18,203 nt of DNA from Paramacrobiotus metropolitanus (GCF_019649055.1 NW_026570695.1:1-18203); one strand, 5' to 3'; shown: positions 1 to 8,624, numbered from the stretch's first letter. Numbers and translations: made by a program. Notes: generated by a model not told the origin, from the sequence alone.

Positions 1-52
1 AAAACGATGAATCACGCCTATGTTAAGCTATGGGAACTTTCCCTGCACGCGG

Positions 53-96
53 ATTGGCTGCCTCTTAAGTACTGATAAGCGGTCGTTATGACGTCA
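53..96. promoter_or_regulatory. inverted CCAAT box plus CRE palindrome
   Basis: An ATTGG (inverted CCAAT) at 53-57 is followed by a perfect CRE-type palindrome TGACGTCA at 89-96. In animals this pairing is common in proximal promoters, where NF-Y and CREB/ATF family factors bind. No gene that it would drive is recognised downstream on either strand, so the assignment rests only on the two motifs and may be chance. Confidence 0.22.
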
Positions 97-149
97 CAAG
101 GAAGTTCGAGAATTTTCGCGCTATTTTCCGCAAAAAAAACAAATTATTT

Positions 150-1345
150 TAGGTCGGCTAGAAAGTTTATCTAGTCGGATTTTGAAGTTTTTAACCGTTA
201 GAAATTAGTTTTATTAATTTAGAAAATTTTCTGATGGTCGAAAAGCCGTTAGAAATCAAGAATAAGAAAATTTCCGACCTGTTGCCGGTTAGCCTTTGTC
301 TAGCTGTCTAGACAGGTTCGTTGACCTAGCAGGTCGGTTCTCGACCAAAAGCAAAATTCCAAGTCGGTTTCTCCGTCGAAAGTTACTTTTTCACCGTTAG
401 AAATGTTAGATTTACGGATAGAAATTGTTTTCTACCACTAGAAAATGAAATGCCGACCTAGTTTCGGCTAAAATCGACCTCTAACTGTGACTTTACCAGT
501 GTCGGTGTCGGTGTCGGTTCCGGTCGATTTCCTCCGTCCGAGGTCGGAAATCCGTCGTTTCCGAGCTGAAATCCGCGAGTAAAGTTGCGGGTCGCTGTTC
601 AAAGCGAAGGTCCCCGTATAATTGGATTAATCCTTCGCGCTGCAGACTCTCGTTCGAGTCTGATCCGTCAGTTGAGAAAAGTCCGTGCTGTTGGAAATGC
701 GCTCTTCAATGTGGAAGAGACCAAGAAAACTGTGCTCACCAGCTGGGCAAGAATCACTTCAGTGATCCTCGTTTTCCTCAGCTGTAAGACGATGCGACCG
801 TTCTGATCAAAGTCAAGGGCAGATTGCTTCAGCAATCATCTGACAGTGACTTTCAGGTTCCTCACAATTTCTCCGTGAATTGAGCCTTCACCGTCTCCTC
901 AAAGGGTCCGTCAAAAAGAAAACTAAACGATTCTGCTTACCATGTAACAGGCAAGCAGAGGAGATCACGAGTGTGCTTTATTGACAAATAAAGGGAACAA
1001 TGCTGCGTAATAGCAGGAAAGCAAAACAAAGCACTGATGGCTAAGCAAGCAAGTGAATGCTAGAAGAGCTCTTGAGCGTTCGCCAAGGCGTGAAAAAGCA
1101 ACTGGCGGCAAGCACGTGCTGTGTGCCATCAGCTGTGTGATGATGCGCAGACTGGACTCAATCCAACGCGAGCGTATGAACGCTGAGTCATACTGCGAGA
1201 GAGGGACGAGAGAGTAAGTATGCTCAGTGTGCGCCGCGTATATCCGCTCCAGCGGATATGGAGTGCAGTGCAGCCACACACGCACGTACAGAGAGGCGAT
1301 ATGGCAAGCATGAGTGCAAATACGTCCATGGTGGGCCGTATGCAC
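150..1345. repeat. hairpin-dense non-coding region
   Basis: No convincing gene is present here. The stretch is crowded with short perfect inverted repeats: 221-232, 304-315, 323-335, 332-346, 428-445 (TTTTCTA/TAGAAAA), 452-468, 544-564 (TCGGAAA/TTTCCGA), 604-638 (GCGAAGG/CCTTCGC), 643-662 (CAGACTC/GAGTCTG), 702-719, 753-766, 822-837 (GATTGCT/AGCAATC), 932-959, 976-993 (CTTTATT/AATAAAG), 1111-1120, 1155-1189 (nested) and 1240-1259 (ATATCCGCT/AGCGGATAT). Bases 499-517 are a GTGTCG triplication. The function is unknown: it could be a structured RNA, a decayed foldback element, or a palindrome-prone mutational product. Confidence 0.55.
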
Positions 1346-1364
1346 CAGGCGCAGTCATGTGCCT

Positions 1365-1500
1365 CTGACAGTAAGAAGCCTCAGAAACGTGAGAAACATG
1401 AGCAACCTAAGAAAACCTAAGAAATTTAAGAAACTTAAGAAACCTAAGAAACCTACGAAACCTAAGACCCCTAAGAAAGCTAAGAAAAAAAGCAAAAAAT
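1365..1500 (+). repeat. AAGAAACCT-type minisatellite, left array
   Basis: This is a degenerate tandem array of a 9-bp unit close to AAGAAACCT. It closely matches the array at 13,468-13,640: both start with a GTAAGAAGCCT-like segment, share GAAACATGAGCAACCTAA and end in CTAAGAAA..AGCAAAAAAT. The shared block includes non-repeat edges, so the two arrays are paralogous copies and not independent slippage products. One frame reads as a Lys/Pro-rich peptide (KKPKKP), a consequence of the unit and not evidence for a gene. Confidence 0.8.
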
Positions 1501-1572
1501 ACGATTGCGGTAATCGCCAGCTTGACCACTTTTATTATTTCGCCCTGGTTTTACTTTTTATTTTGTTTGCCG

Positions 1573-1693
1573 AAGCGATGCCGAAGGCCACGGGCTGCCT
1601 CTGTCGCTGCGACAATACAAATGAATAGCCCACGTCCGTCTATGGGGGCCCATGGCAACAATTTCTTTTTCAGGGCCTCTGTTTTCCCGTTGG
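1573..1693 (+). repeat. R1 repeat, truncated left copy
   Basis: This carries the R1 landmarks in the usual order: a GCCGAAGGCCACGGGCTGCC-like lead, then TCTATGGGGGCCCATGGCAAC at about 1641-1661 and a CCTCTGTTTTCCCGTTGGG segment. Similarity stops at about 1693, where other copies continue with a GGCGTATCGATGGCGCAATAGCG segment. The break marks the left limit of the inserted DNA that contains the Helitron genes. Confidence 0.7.
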
Positions 1694-1989
1694 GAATTCA
1701 GTATTATTTTTGAAATTGTTTTTGTTGTAATTCAGTAGTGTAACTCCTTTTGTTATGGTAACACATGCTGAATCGCAAGAAATTAAACTGAGGGAAACTG
1801 GGAAAAATAGGACGCTTAATTATGTAATTCGTTGATCGAAAATATTAGGTATTATTAATATGATTTTGATATGACTGGGAAAGTACACTGGATGCAGTCA
1901 TAAAAAGTACGTAGTTTCAAACCGTATATGATGAAGTTAAGCAAGAGATAAAAAAATATGTGTAAGCATGTTGTTGTTTTATAATTGAA
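1694..1989. other. AT-rich spacer, probable Helitron 3' side
   Basis: No gene is visible. The stretch is AT-rich and lies between the truncated R1 copy and the stop codon of the RPA-like gene, so on the minus strand it would be the 3' side of the element. I searched for a canonical Helitron 3' end (GC-rich hairpin followed about 10 bases later by CTRR) and found no convincing one. A weak TTCG/CGAA hairpin occurs near 1831-1845. Confidence 0.35.
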
Positions 1990-2259
1990 TTAATTTATCT
2001 GCTTTCGTTTTGGATCCGACTGGTCGACTGGCGATGGACGTTTTCGGTTGTCGGATGTTGTTTGTGCACTGGTGTCGGTATCGTCATCAATAAATCCGAT
2101 ATCTTGCGCCCATTTGACAAGTTGCTGTGCAACTCCGACGGCTGAGATTCGGAAATAAGTTTTTTTCCACTGGGATTGCAAACATTTGTATTGTTCATTG
2201 TACATCAGGTTTGCGAAAAACACCGGCTTGTTCAGATACGCTTGATCAAAAAATTCGGC
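1990..2259 (-). CDS. RPA70-like ssDNA-binding protein, last exon
   Basis: This 90-codon terminal exon opens with AEFFDQAYLNKPVFFANLMY and ends in a basic, nuclear-localisation-like tail (KRPSPVDQSDPKRKQIN). A pyrimidine-rich acceptor (TTCCTTCCTTCATCAG, AG at 2261-2260) precedes it in phase 0. Joining to the upstream exon gives TLWGNL followed by AEFFDQ, the expected run of an RPA OB-fold in which the TLWG strand leads into a helix. RPA binds single-stranded DNA during replication. RPA-like genes are known Helitron passengers, best documented in plants. The minus-strand orientation and position downstream of the Rep/helicase gene fit this. The family assignment is good, but functionality is unknown. 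Confidence 0.7.
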   Translation of the reverse strand, partial: AEFFDQAYLNKPVFFANLMYNEQYKCLQSQWKKTYFRISAVGVAQQLVKWAQDIGFIDDDTDTSAQTTSDNRKRPSPVDQSDPKRKQIN

Positions 2260-2443
2260 CTGATGAAGGAAGGAAAAGTTGCATGTTAATAGTGTAGAAA
2301 ATGTAATTTGTGTACATTATTACATAAAGTAAAATACTGAATCTCAATAAACGTGAATTTAAAAAAAAATTTAATGTTTAATAAATTTTTGTAAATAAAT
2401 TTTTAAATTTAACCTTAATAAATTTATAATTAATAAAACCTAC

Positions 2444-2574
2444 CAGGTTGCCCCATAATGTTATCGTAGCTGATGAGTTTTGATCCCGAACTGTTACATT
2501 TCGAATCGGTTTTTTCCGGTTGTTGAAAAACTTCTCCTGTTTGGGCTCGATTTTTTCGACAATTGCTAGGTAAT
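2444..2574 (-). CDS. RPA70-like protein, OB-fold exon
   Basis: This exon encodes NYLAIVEKIEPKQEKFF, then KKPIRNVTVRDQNSSATITL and WGNL. The pattern of IRN(V/I)TVRD, a short polar turn and a (V/I)TLWG strand is the signature of the RPA large-subunit DNA-binding OB-folds. The donor is CTG|GTAGGT (GT at 2443-2442), giving a 184-base intron. The acceptor is either TTTCCAG (exon from 2574) or the CACAG 15 bases upstream (exon from 2589). Both keep phase 1 with the previous exon and differ by five residues. The second reading adds FPD before YLAIVEK. Confidence 0.72.
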
Positions 2575-2656
2575 CTGGAAATAGTGGTGCTGTGATCATT
2601 AAGGTGCAAATATGACGCCAAACGTGATTGAAAAAATAATTGTCTTCAGGCAATAC

Positions 2657-2846
2657 TTCTCAGGTGGCCTTTATTCGAAGAGAGCGTCGCTTCGGCAAGA
2701 GTGGTAAGAATATGTGGTAGAACTTCCTCTTCTTGCGTTTCGTTAATCGTTGTTTTGTCCGTTATGTAGAGATTTCCGTTTTCGGTTGAATCGTAACGGA
2801 AGTTTTCGTTGACCTTTCTCAAATCGTAATTCGTGAATAGGTATGT
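2657..2846 (-). CDS. RPA70-like protein, upstream exon
   Basis: The acceptor TTCTTTTTGTATTAG (AG at 2848-2847) precedes an open 63-codon exon beginning TYLFTNYDLRKVNENFRY and continuing NGNLYITDKTTI. This resembles the end of RPA DNA-binding domain A, where a (Y/V)YxFxNxxLKxANxxF strand is followed by a YEIxxxxxTxI strand. It ends with donor AGAA|GTATTG (GT at 2656-2655), phase 1. A further exon ending at 2915 (TTEIQFETLPKSTT, donor GTAAAC) would join in phase 0 across a 68-base intron, but I find no acceptor or continuing domain upstream of it. The gene may be 5' truncated or have exons I cannot recognise. Confidence 0.6.
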
Positions 2847-2915
2847 CTAATACAAAAAGAAATAATTATTTTGTGACCGATTTAGGGTACCAGTTAATAA
2901 TGCAATTTGTTTACA

Positions 2916-4190
2916 GTTGTACTTTTTGGAAGTGTTTCGAATTGAATTTCGGTGGTCAAAACGGCGACAGTATTTGTTTATTTTTTCAACTTTTATATGA
3001 CCAAAGTTAGAAATACAAAAAAATAATAACTTCCTAGAGGTTTACTTGCCACGCAATAAACATGTAAAGTATAACTTATTGTCTGTTCCTGTCAGGTGTT
3101 ATTTCTTTAATACTATAGTTGTAGTTGGAAATGTTAAAAAAGTTCGGCCGGCGTTTTGTCGTACAAAAAGTCGGCGGGCAGGGAATTTTGCCGCTGTTTT
3201 GAGATTGGGAGGGCGAAATTCTGCCGGCGTTTTGACATTGATTAAATACTTGCAAATATTGCTCAGTACCTGTCCAATTTGCATTGCCTGTAGTTTCGGG
3301 ACGTGGTTTGCGAATGCAGTGACCATCATGCTACCACAGTTATCTCCGAATAAGCAGGACTGTGATATTCCATATGAATTTGTAGCATGTGGTGGCAGTT
3401 TGAACAGAAGGTTGAGTTTAATGGGCCTGTAAAATAGGTAACTTGATGGTAACTTCTGATTATGGTTGTACGTAAATTATTGTTGTTATTGTTACGTTGC
3501 GTTTTCAGTGATCGCGGCACTGGCTTTTGCTGTAGTCACAGGCTCCGTTTCGGTTGGAAAATATGATCCAATGGTTTTGGTCTAGTGAGTTGTGAGGTAC
3601 TGCGGTCCGGCAGGCGATCTTTTACGAGTACTTTCGGATTGGTAGATACAACATGTTCGTACGCGCATATAATTAGTCGATAGCTAGAATAAGTCATTCA
3701 AGTAAAAATAAATTCAAAGTAAATTGTATGTGGTCGTAAAAAGACCAGGTACGTAAGCAGTTGTCTACATTATTGCATTGTTAGCGTAAATTAATTAGTA
3801 AATAAATTAATTAATAAATGAATTTTAAATAGTTAATAAGTTTGCATACTTATTAATAACAAAATGCTTAATTAATACTTAATATATATAATAATAATTA
3901 TGTGGTTATAAAGTTCACTGGATAAACATGAAGTTCACTGGATAAAGATGAAGTTAACTAGTTCTTGTCGTACTATTGCCTATATATACGTATTTATAAA
4001 TGCGTATAATAAATCAAAAAAATTTAGTAATTTAAAAATATATATGCAGCGAAAATAGTCAGTATACGGGTTACGCCTAAGCCTATGGCACGGTGCGGAT
4101 TTTAGTCTTTTCGATTTCGATCAATTTTTACCTGGCTTGTACACTCTGTAACTTTGACATCCTGAAACACTTTTCTTAAAGGTTAGTTTC
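2916..4190. other. spacer between RPA-like and protease genes
   Basis: There is no recognisable gene here, although upstream exons of the RPA-like gene could be hidden. A 20-base unit (AAGTTCACTGGATAAACATG) is repeated at 3911-3930 and 3931-3950, with a decayed third start at 3951. Bases 3,780-4,060 are very AT-rich. An open frame on the plus strand at 3046-3432 has no recognisable domain and overlaps open frames on the other strand. Confidence 0.4.
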
Positions 4191-5840
4191 TTAGATCCAT
4201 AACTGTCGGTTGAGAGTACGCATACAGGTGTGGCTGCACGTTGGGAAGGGCGTTATTTCCATATTTTTAAAGCAGGAAATTAAATGCTTGCGCAACAGTG
4301 AAGGAACGAAGGTTAGTTCGGCAGGATTCTGATCGAAAAGTAGTGCGGTTGCAAACGCTATTGCAAATACGCCACAGTCCGTTCCATTTTGTTGTCGTTG
4401 CACTGATTCGTACTGGAGTAAAATCCGATCCATAGTATTGTTTTTGATTTGTTTTTTTAATTGTCGTATGATGTCAAAATTGGGATTTTGAGAATCCAGA
4501 GAGTCGTACACTTTTATGATGTCCGTAGTGCGAACAATGGCCTGATAATGATTTCCGTTGATAAAAATAATTTGCATGCCAGAATCACCGTTAGCAATGG
4601 TACTTTCAAAATCGCTTTTTTGGAAGTTGGCTATATATTCGAGACCGGAGAAAAATTTACTCGTAAGAACTTTCTGGCTATTTCGTTTTTGTAAAAGAAA
4701 AATGGCAGCATCAATAACGTTTATGGTTAGCGGTTCTTCATTTATTATCTCTTCGTAGTCGGTAGGGGAAATTTGTAGTTGCTGGTTCCAATAGTTCCCG
4801 TTCGCAAATAGGTTAATCGGTGGTAATGGGAGATTTGTGGAAGTAGGGAATACAGGTGTAACGGTATTGGTACTTCCCGGTTGCGTTTGTACAGACTGTA
4901 CACGTCGTGTAATGGTGGACGGACTATTGCTTGGTGCTTTCCGCTTTTGATTACTGCGTCTAACGTGTGAGAAGACTTCACAGTGAAGCTGAATTTCAGA
5001 TGGAGGTGATTGTGAAGTGTCCGTTTTTTCAATCCGTAATAAAATATCCAGCACCCATTGGTCAACAAATATCGATTGTTCGAATGTTCCGATAATGAAT
5101 AAATTTTTGAGTGATTTGACACGCGAAATCGCAGTATAGCACGGTTTTCTTATGTCGACGATTACTTTCTCTAATGTTTGGCCTTGGATTTTGTGAATAG
5201 TCAGAGCATACGCTAATTGTAGAGGGAATTGTTCTCTGTATCCAATTACTTTGCCAAATATCTTGTAGGTGTTCTTAAATCGGGGGATGCATAGAGTCAG
5301 TCCAGTTTGAATCGATTTAACAGTAATAATTCTGGTATTGTAATCTGTCACTTCTGCAATTGTGCCATTGTGCCATCCACTGCTTACATCAATATTTCTC
5401 AATAACATTACTTTTGCCCCCCGTTTAATTTTTAATAAATCAGGGAAACGATCGTGACACCATTTGTTAACTCTTCGTTGGTCCACTTCACTGAGGGATT
5501 CCTTGTTAAGTCCATAGTCACGAGCTTCGAAGTTTATTTGATCGGTATCCAAAGCCGCAAGGTATTTTTCGCACCATTCGTTCTCTGTATCTATATGTGG
5601 GCAGATTATTGGAACATAATTGTTGGGATCGATCATTACTTCTTCGGCCGCTATAGATCTTTGTTTTAATGACTTTTGCACAGACTGAGAGCAGCTACCG
5701 TATCGAAGATGTTTTAAAACTTCTTGAAAATCCGGATCACTTTGTCTGTGAATGGCTGTCAGCGTGGTGACCTTAAATTTTGGCCAATGTTTTCCTAGGA
5801 AAATTGAATGGTTCTGTTTATCTAAAGCAACGGGTGGTAG
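4191..5840 (-). CDS. Helitron helicase C-half fused to Ulp1-like protease
   Basis: This 549-codon stretch follows an in-frame TGA at 5841-5843 and is in the same frame as the Rep/helicase exon, so it is the C-terminal part of one polyprotein. Numbering from the first codon after TGA: the remainder of Pif1 motif III (LPPV, 1-4); motif IV (LTAIHRQSDPDF, about 27-38); a RGAKVMLLRN strand (about 140-149); motif V (ALTIHKIQGQTLEK, about 212-225); motif VI (CYTAISRV, 234-241, arginine finger R240). After a low-complexity Ser/Thr/Pro linker (about 270-345) comes a C48-type peptidase. It has GNHYQAIV with catalytic His431, VYDSL with Asp446, the oxyanion Gln483, and QNGTDCGVFAIAFA with Cys489. All catalytic residues are present. 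Ulp1/SENP enzymes cleave SUMO or related tags, but the substrate here is unknown. The frame stops at 4191 just after the domain's usual C-terminal helix (LLRKHLISCF), so the domain looks complete. Confidence 0.88.
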   Translation of the reverse strand, partial: LPPVALDKQNHSIFLGKHWPKFKVTTLTAIHRQSDPDFQEVLKHLRYGSCSQSVQKSLKQRSIAAEEVMIDPNNYVPIICPHIDTENEWCEKYLAALDTDQINFEARDYGLNKESLSEVDQRRVNKWCHDRFPDLLKIKRGAKVMLLRNIDVSSGWHNGTIAEVTDYNTRIITVKSIQTGLTLCIPRFKNTYKIFGKVIGYREQFPLQLAYALTIHKIQGQTLEKVIVDIRKPCYTAISRVKSLKNLFIIGTFEQSIFVDQWVLDILLRIEKTDTSQSPPSEIQLHCEVFSHVRRSNQKRKAPSNSPSTITRRVQSVQTQPGSTNTVTPVFPTSTNLPLPPINLFANGNYWNQQLQISPTDYEEIINEEPLTINVIDAAIFLLQKRNSQKVLTSKFFSGLEYIANFQKSDFESTIANGDSGMQIIFINGNHYQAIVRTTDIIKVYDSLDSQNPNFDIIRQLKKQIKNNTMDRILLQYESVQRQQNGTDCGVFAIAFATALLFDQNPAELTFVPSLLRKHLISCFKNMEITPFPTCSHTCMRTLNRQLWI

Positions 5841-5843
5841 TCA
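5841..5843 (-). other. in-frame TGA inside helicase motif III
   Basis: The frame runs ...VILLGDPA, TGA, LPPVALDKQ... Pif1-family motif III normally reads GDxxQLPPV, so the stop sits at the conserved Gln. No frameshift separates the two halves: 8618 to 5681 is a multiple of three. A single nonsense substitution therefore splits the transposase of this copy. Confidence 0.85.
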
Positions 5844-8624
5844 TGCGGGGTCACCAAGGAGAATTACAGATACACCACCAAAGACTTTGAATCTCTGATT
5901 TCTTTTGTTGACCTTTTGTAGTAAACTGCTTAGTGATGTTAGTACTTCCTGAGTGACCATGCTCATCTCATCAATAATTATGACGTCAACCAAATGTGCT
6001 CTCCAGTATTCAATGGTGTCTCTTTCTGTTTTGTGTTTGTTATCTATTCCGATCCCAAAGTACGAGTGAATAGTAGTTCCACCGATAATATTGGCAGCGG
6101 TTCCCGTAGGTGCTACGACGCACACATGCGTGCGCGTGTTGCGTTTGGCTAATTCCCAGTGTACATGTTTTACAATAACGCTTTTGCCCGTTCCAGCGCA
6201 GCCAATAATCGATAGCAAAGTCTGGTTGCCTTTCGCGATGTTGGTAATGACTTCGTTAGCGATGTCCATTTGTTTACCCGTTGGCAGTACGGGCTCAGTT
6301 TCTGGTTTAGGGAAATACTTTTCATCATTTATAAGTTCTGTTTCGGTGGTCGATTCGAAGCAGCTTTCGTTATACATGTGTTCGATATTGCATAAGGCTT
6401 CCTCTGTAGCTTCAGCAAAGTCGGGAAAAGTTTTGAGGCAAAGGTCAGCCAGTTCTCGTATTTTGGTTATTGATAATCCCTTGCTTACTGCTCTTCCAAA
6501 TGTATCTTGGACAATAGCTTCATCTATTAAATTCCTTATGATGCATTCCTCCAAAAACGTTTTGTTAGTATTATGGGGTGAAAAATATGGTTCATTTCGG
6601 AAAACTGGATTTTTGGAGAGGAATAGCTGCCGATAAAATGCGTCGGTGTCAGTTGAATCTGTTAAAACGAATCGGAAACGTTTGGAAGCCGGAACTCTTC
6701 GTTTTTTTACTTTGGTTTCACTTGAATTGCCGATAACTTCTGCGGAACGAATTTGATTAAGTATGTCGATTGTGCTTGCTCTTAGTCCATTCCAGTACAT
6801 CGTCGTTTTTTCGGATGTATTAACGGTTTCATTTGTGTCGTCAGGTTCAAAGTCGTTTTCTTGCACACTTGACGGTGTAGAAGTCGAAGAAAAGTACTCA
6901 AAAAATTCGGTGTATGTGAGATCTTTAAGTCGCTCGTTTCGTTTCAGATATTTTTCGTATTTTGTGTCATAATAATCTGTGTCCGTAGGCTTTTCTTGTC
7001 TGTTGAATCCCTTTCGAAGGGTTTTATACGTTGGGTCAACTTCATCTATTAGGTAAATACACTGCACAGATGAGCCATGCAAATCTTTGCTGAGTAATCG
7101 TTGTGATGCTTCGAGAATGCCGGTGATTTTTGTTGACAAATGCTTTTGGACTGAGTTCTGAAACGTAGTTCGAATTCTTAGTTTCGGTTCCGATTTCGCA
7201 ACATATTTTGCGAGGTAGAGTTGCCATCCGTTAGAAGTTATTTTTTGAACGTTAATGTGTCCTTGCCAAAATAACAATAGAGTTGAGTTGTAGGGGACTA
7301 TTCTCTCGTCTTCGGGTGAGTATCGTGGGTACTCGTATCTAACTTTGGTTTCGTCTAATTTGCATTCCGGATTAGGTGTATGGAATGGAAATCCATATTT
7401 GCATTTTGTGAGTTGCTGTCCGGCAACACCTTTAAAACATCGTTCAGGAATACAGCGTTCGTGTATTTGAAATTGCAAAATTAATTGACGTATGTACTGA
7501 GACAGGGCATCGTTTTCTTGTGGGAAGTGCGCTTGTACTAGCGTATTTTCCGTCCATGTTTCAACCCAAATGACAAGATGAGTATGAATGGCACCTCTCT
7601 TCTGATATTCATGTCGGTACCAGTAACCTTTAATTTTGCCAAATGGGCTTTCGTGATTCAGTAGGAATTTTTGCTTAAACGCTAGCCATCTTTGATGATA
7701 TGCCAAGGTAACTTCTACTGGATTGTTAACGGCAGTGCTGGTTAATGTTCGGTTAATATCAGTGTAGTTTTTTGGATGTTCTCCTGGCTTGTTGGTACAC
7801 GCAAACTGGATTTCAGGCCAAGCATCATTTTGAGTCAATGTGACAAAAATATCTGGTTGCCCAAGGTAATTGTCACTTGAAATGGCAAATATATCGGCAG
7901 TGCAACTAGCCCAGTAACTCGCAGAACCAATGAGTCTCGGTGGTAGCTCTTTGCCGTATGGTGTATGGTTGTCGTATTCAGTGGCGTCCTTTTCTGGACC
8001 GGCAACCATTTTTTTGCGGTTATTGATAAAAAATTTGTTAGCCGAAAACAAATGGTTTTTTATTTTTCGGTCTAGTTGCACAAAAATAAACATTTTACAT
8101 TTTCGGAAATTAGGGCTGCGATGTAGCAGTTTGTTTCGGTGCCATGTTGCCATTCGTCCATTATATTTTTGGTATCCACCTCTTGCAAAGGGAAATAAAA
8201 TGGGGAAGCACTTAGGATCAAAATCGCTGTCTGATAGCTTTAATGTTACCGATTTCATAAAATCGGTGGTGTCATTAGGGTCAGGGAGAAAACACCGACC
8301 AACAGTGTCATCAGTAATATTTTCTGTAATTTCTTCATTGTCTATGTACTCTGGTTCAATAAGTGCTTCCGTTTCGACACCCAGGTCATTTTCGTTAAGA
8401 AGGTTTTTTCCATTTACAGTTTGTGGAGTTTCAGTTAGCCAAGCCCACAGTGTTTCGGCAAGGCACGCAAATCTGTCGTATAGTGGGTTATTATGGCGTA
8501 ACCATTGTACTGCTGCGACGACTGTGTTTGGTAAATGCTTCGTAACTTCTGCATTCTTTTGTACGATAGCTCCTAGTAGCCCTTGATAATGTTCGTCGGA
8601 GTTTTTCCAGTACTGCATGTCTCC
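5841..8624 (-). CDS. Helitron Rep nuclease and Pif1 helicase N-half
   Basis: Main exon of a Helitron transposase, which nicks one strand and unwinds it for rolling-circle transposition. Counting from the Met at 8618: an early LPNTVVAAVQWLRHNNPLY segment (30-47); Rep motif DIFVTLTQNDAWPEI (256-270); the HUH metal-binding motif RGAIHTHLVIW (H345, H347); and two-tyrosine motif LYLAKYVAK with Tyr468 and Tyr472 spaced as expected for the catalytic pair. The Pif1-type helicase starts with Walker A GCAGTGKS (806-813), then APTGTAA (836-842), Walker B IIIDEMSM (880-887) and the start of motif III (VILLGDPA) before the TGA. The exon probably begins at 8624 (acceptor TATATAG) or 8612 (acceptor ATGCAG). 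Both are in frame with the upstream exon's phase-0 donor, so the internal ATG is probably not the true start. All catalytic residues of Rep are intact. Confidence 0.93.
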   Translation of the reverse strand, partial: GDMQYWKNSDEHYQGLLGAIVQKNAEVTKHLPNTVVAAVQWLRHNNPLYDRFACLAETLWAWLTETPQTVNGKNLLNENDLGVETEALIEPEYIDNEEITENITDDTVGRCFLPDPNDTTDFMKSVTLKLSDSDFDPKCFPILFPFARGGYQKYNGRMATWHRNKLLHRSPNFRKCKMFIFVQLDRKIKNHLFSANKFFINNRKKMVAGPEKDATEYDNHTPYGKELPPRLIGSASYWASCTADIFAISSDNYLGQPDIFVTLTQNDAWPEIQFACTNKPGEHPKNYTDINRTLTSTAVNNPVEVTLAYHQRWLAFKQKFLLNHESPFGKIKGYWYRHEYQKRGAIHTHLVIWVETWTENTLVQAHFPQENDALSQYIRQLILQFQIHERCIPERCFKGVAGQQLTKCKYGFPFHTPNPECKLDETKVRYEYPRYSPEDERIVPYNSTLLLFWQGHINVQKITSNGWQLYLAKYVAKSEPKLRIRTTFQNSVQKHLSTKITGILEASQRLLSKDLHGSSVQCIYLIDEVDPTYKTLRKGFNRQEKPTDTDYYDTKYEKYLKRNERLKDLTYTEFFEYFSSTSTPSSVQENDFEPDDTNETVNTSEKTTMYWNGLRASTIDILNQIRSAEVIGNSSETKVKKRRVPASKRFRFVLTDSTDTDAFYRQLFLSKNPVFRNEPYFSPHNTNKTFLEECIIRNLIDEAIVQDTFGRAVSKGLSITKIRELADLCLKTFPDFAEATEEALCNIEHMYNESCFESTTETELINDEKYFPKPETEPVLPTGKQMDIANEVITNIAKGNQTLLSIIGCAGTGKSVIVKHVHWELAKRNTRTHVCVVAPTGTAANIIGGTTIHSYFGIGIDNKHKTERDTIEYWRAHLVDVIIIDEMSMVTQEVLTSLSSLLQKVNKRNQRFKVFGGVSVILLGDPA

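Noticed and set aside
585-806. 73-codon open frame in the hairpin region
   Set aside because: No ATG at its start, no recognisable domain, and it overlaps five inverted repeats that explain the sequence pattern better.
1314-1628. Lys/Pro-rich open frame (KKPKKPTKPK) and similar frames at 13,387-13,575
   Set aside because: The peptide is the direct translation of the 9-bp AAGAAACCT array. Other arrays in the window break it with stops, and no conserved flank exists.
3046-3432. 128-codon plus-strand frame between the Helitron genes
   Set aside because: No ATG at its start, no domain, opposite strand to the element, and open frames also exist on the other strand over the same bases.
5841-5843. 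TGA read as selenocysteine
   Set aside because: The motif III position calls for Gln, no helicase uses selenocysteine there, and a nonsense mutation in a transposon copy is far simpler.
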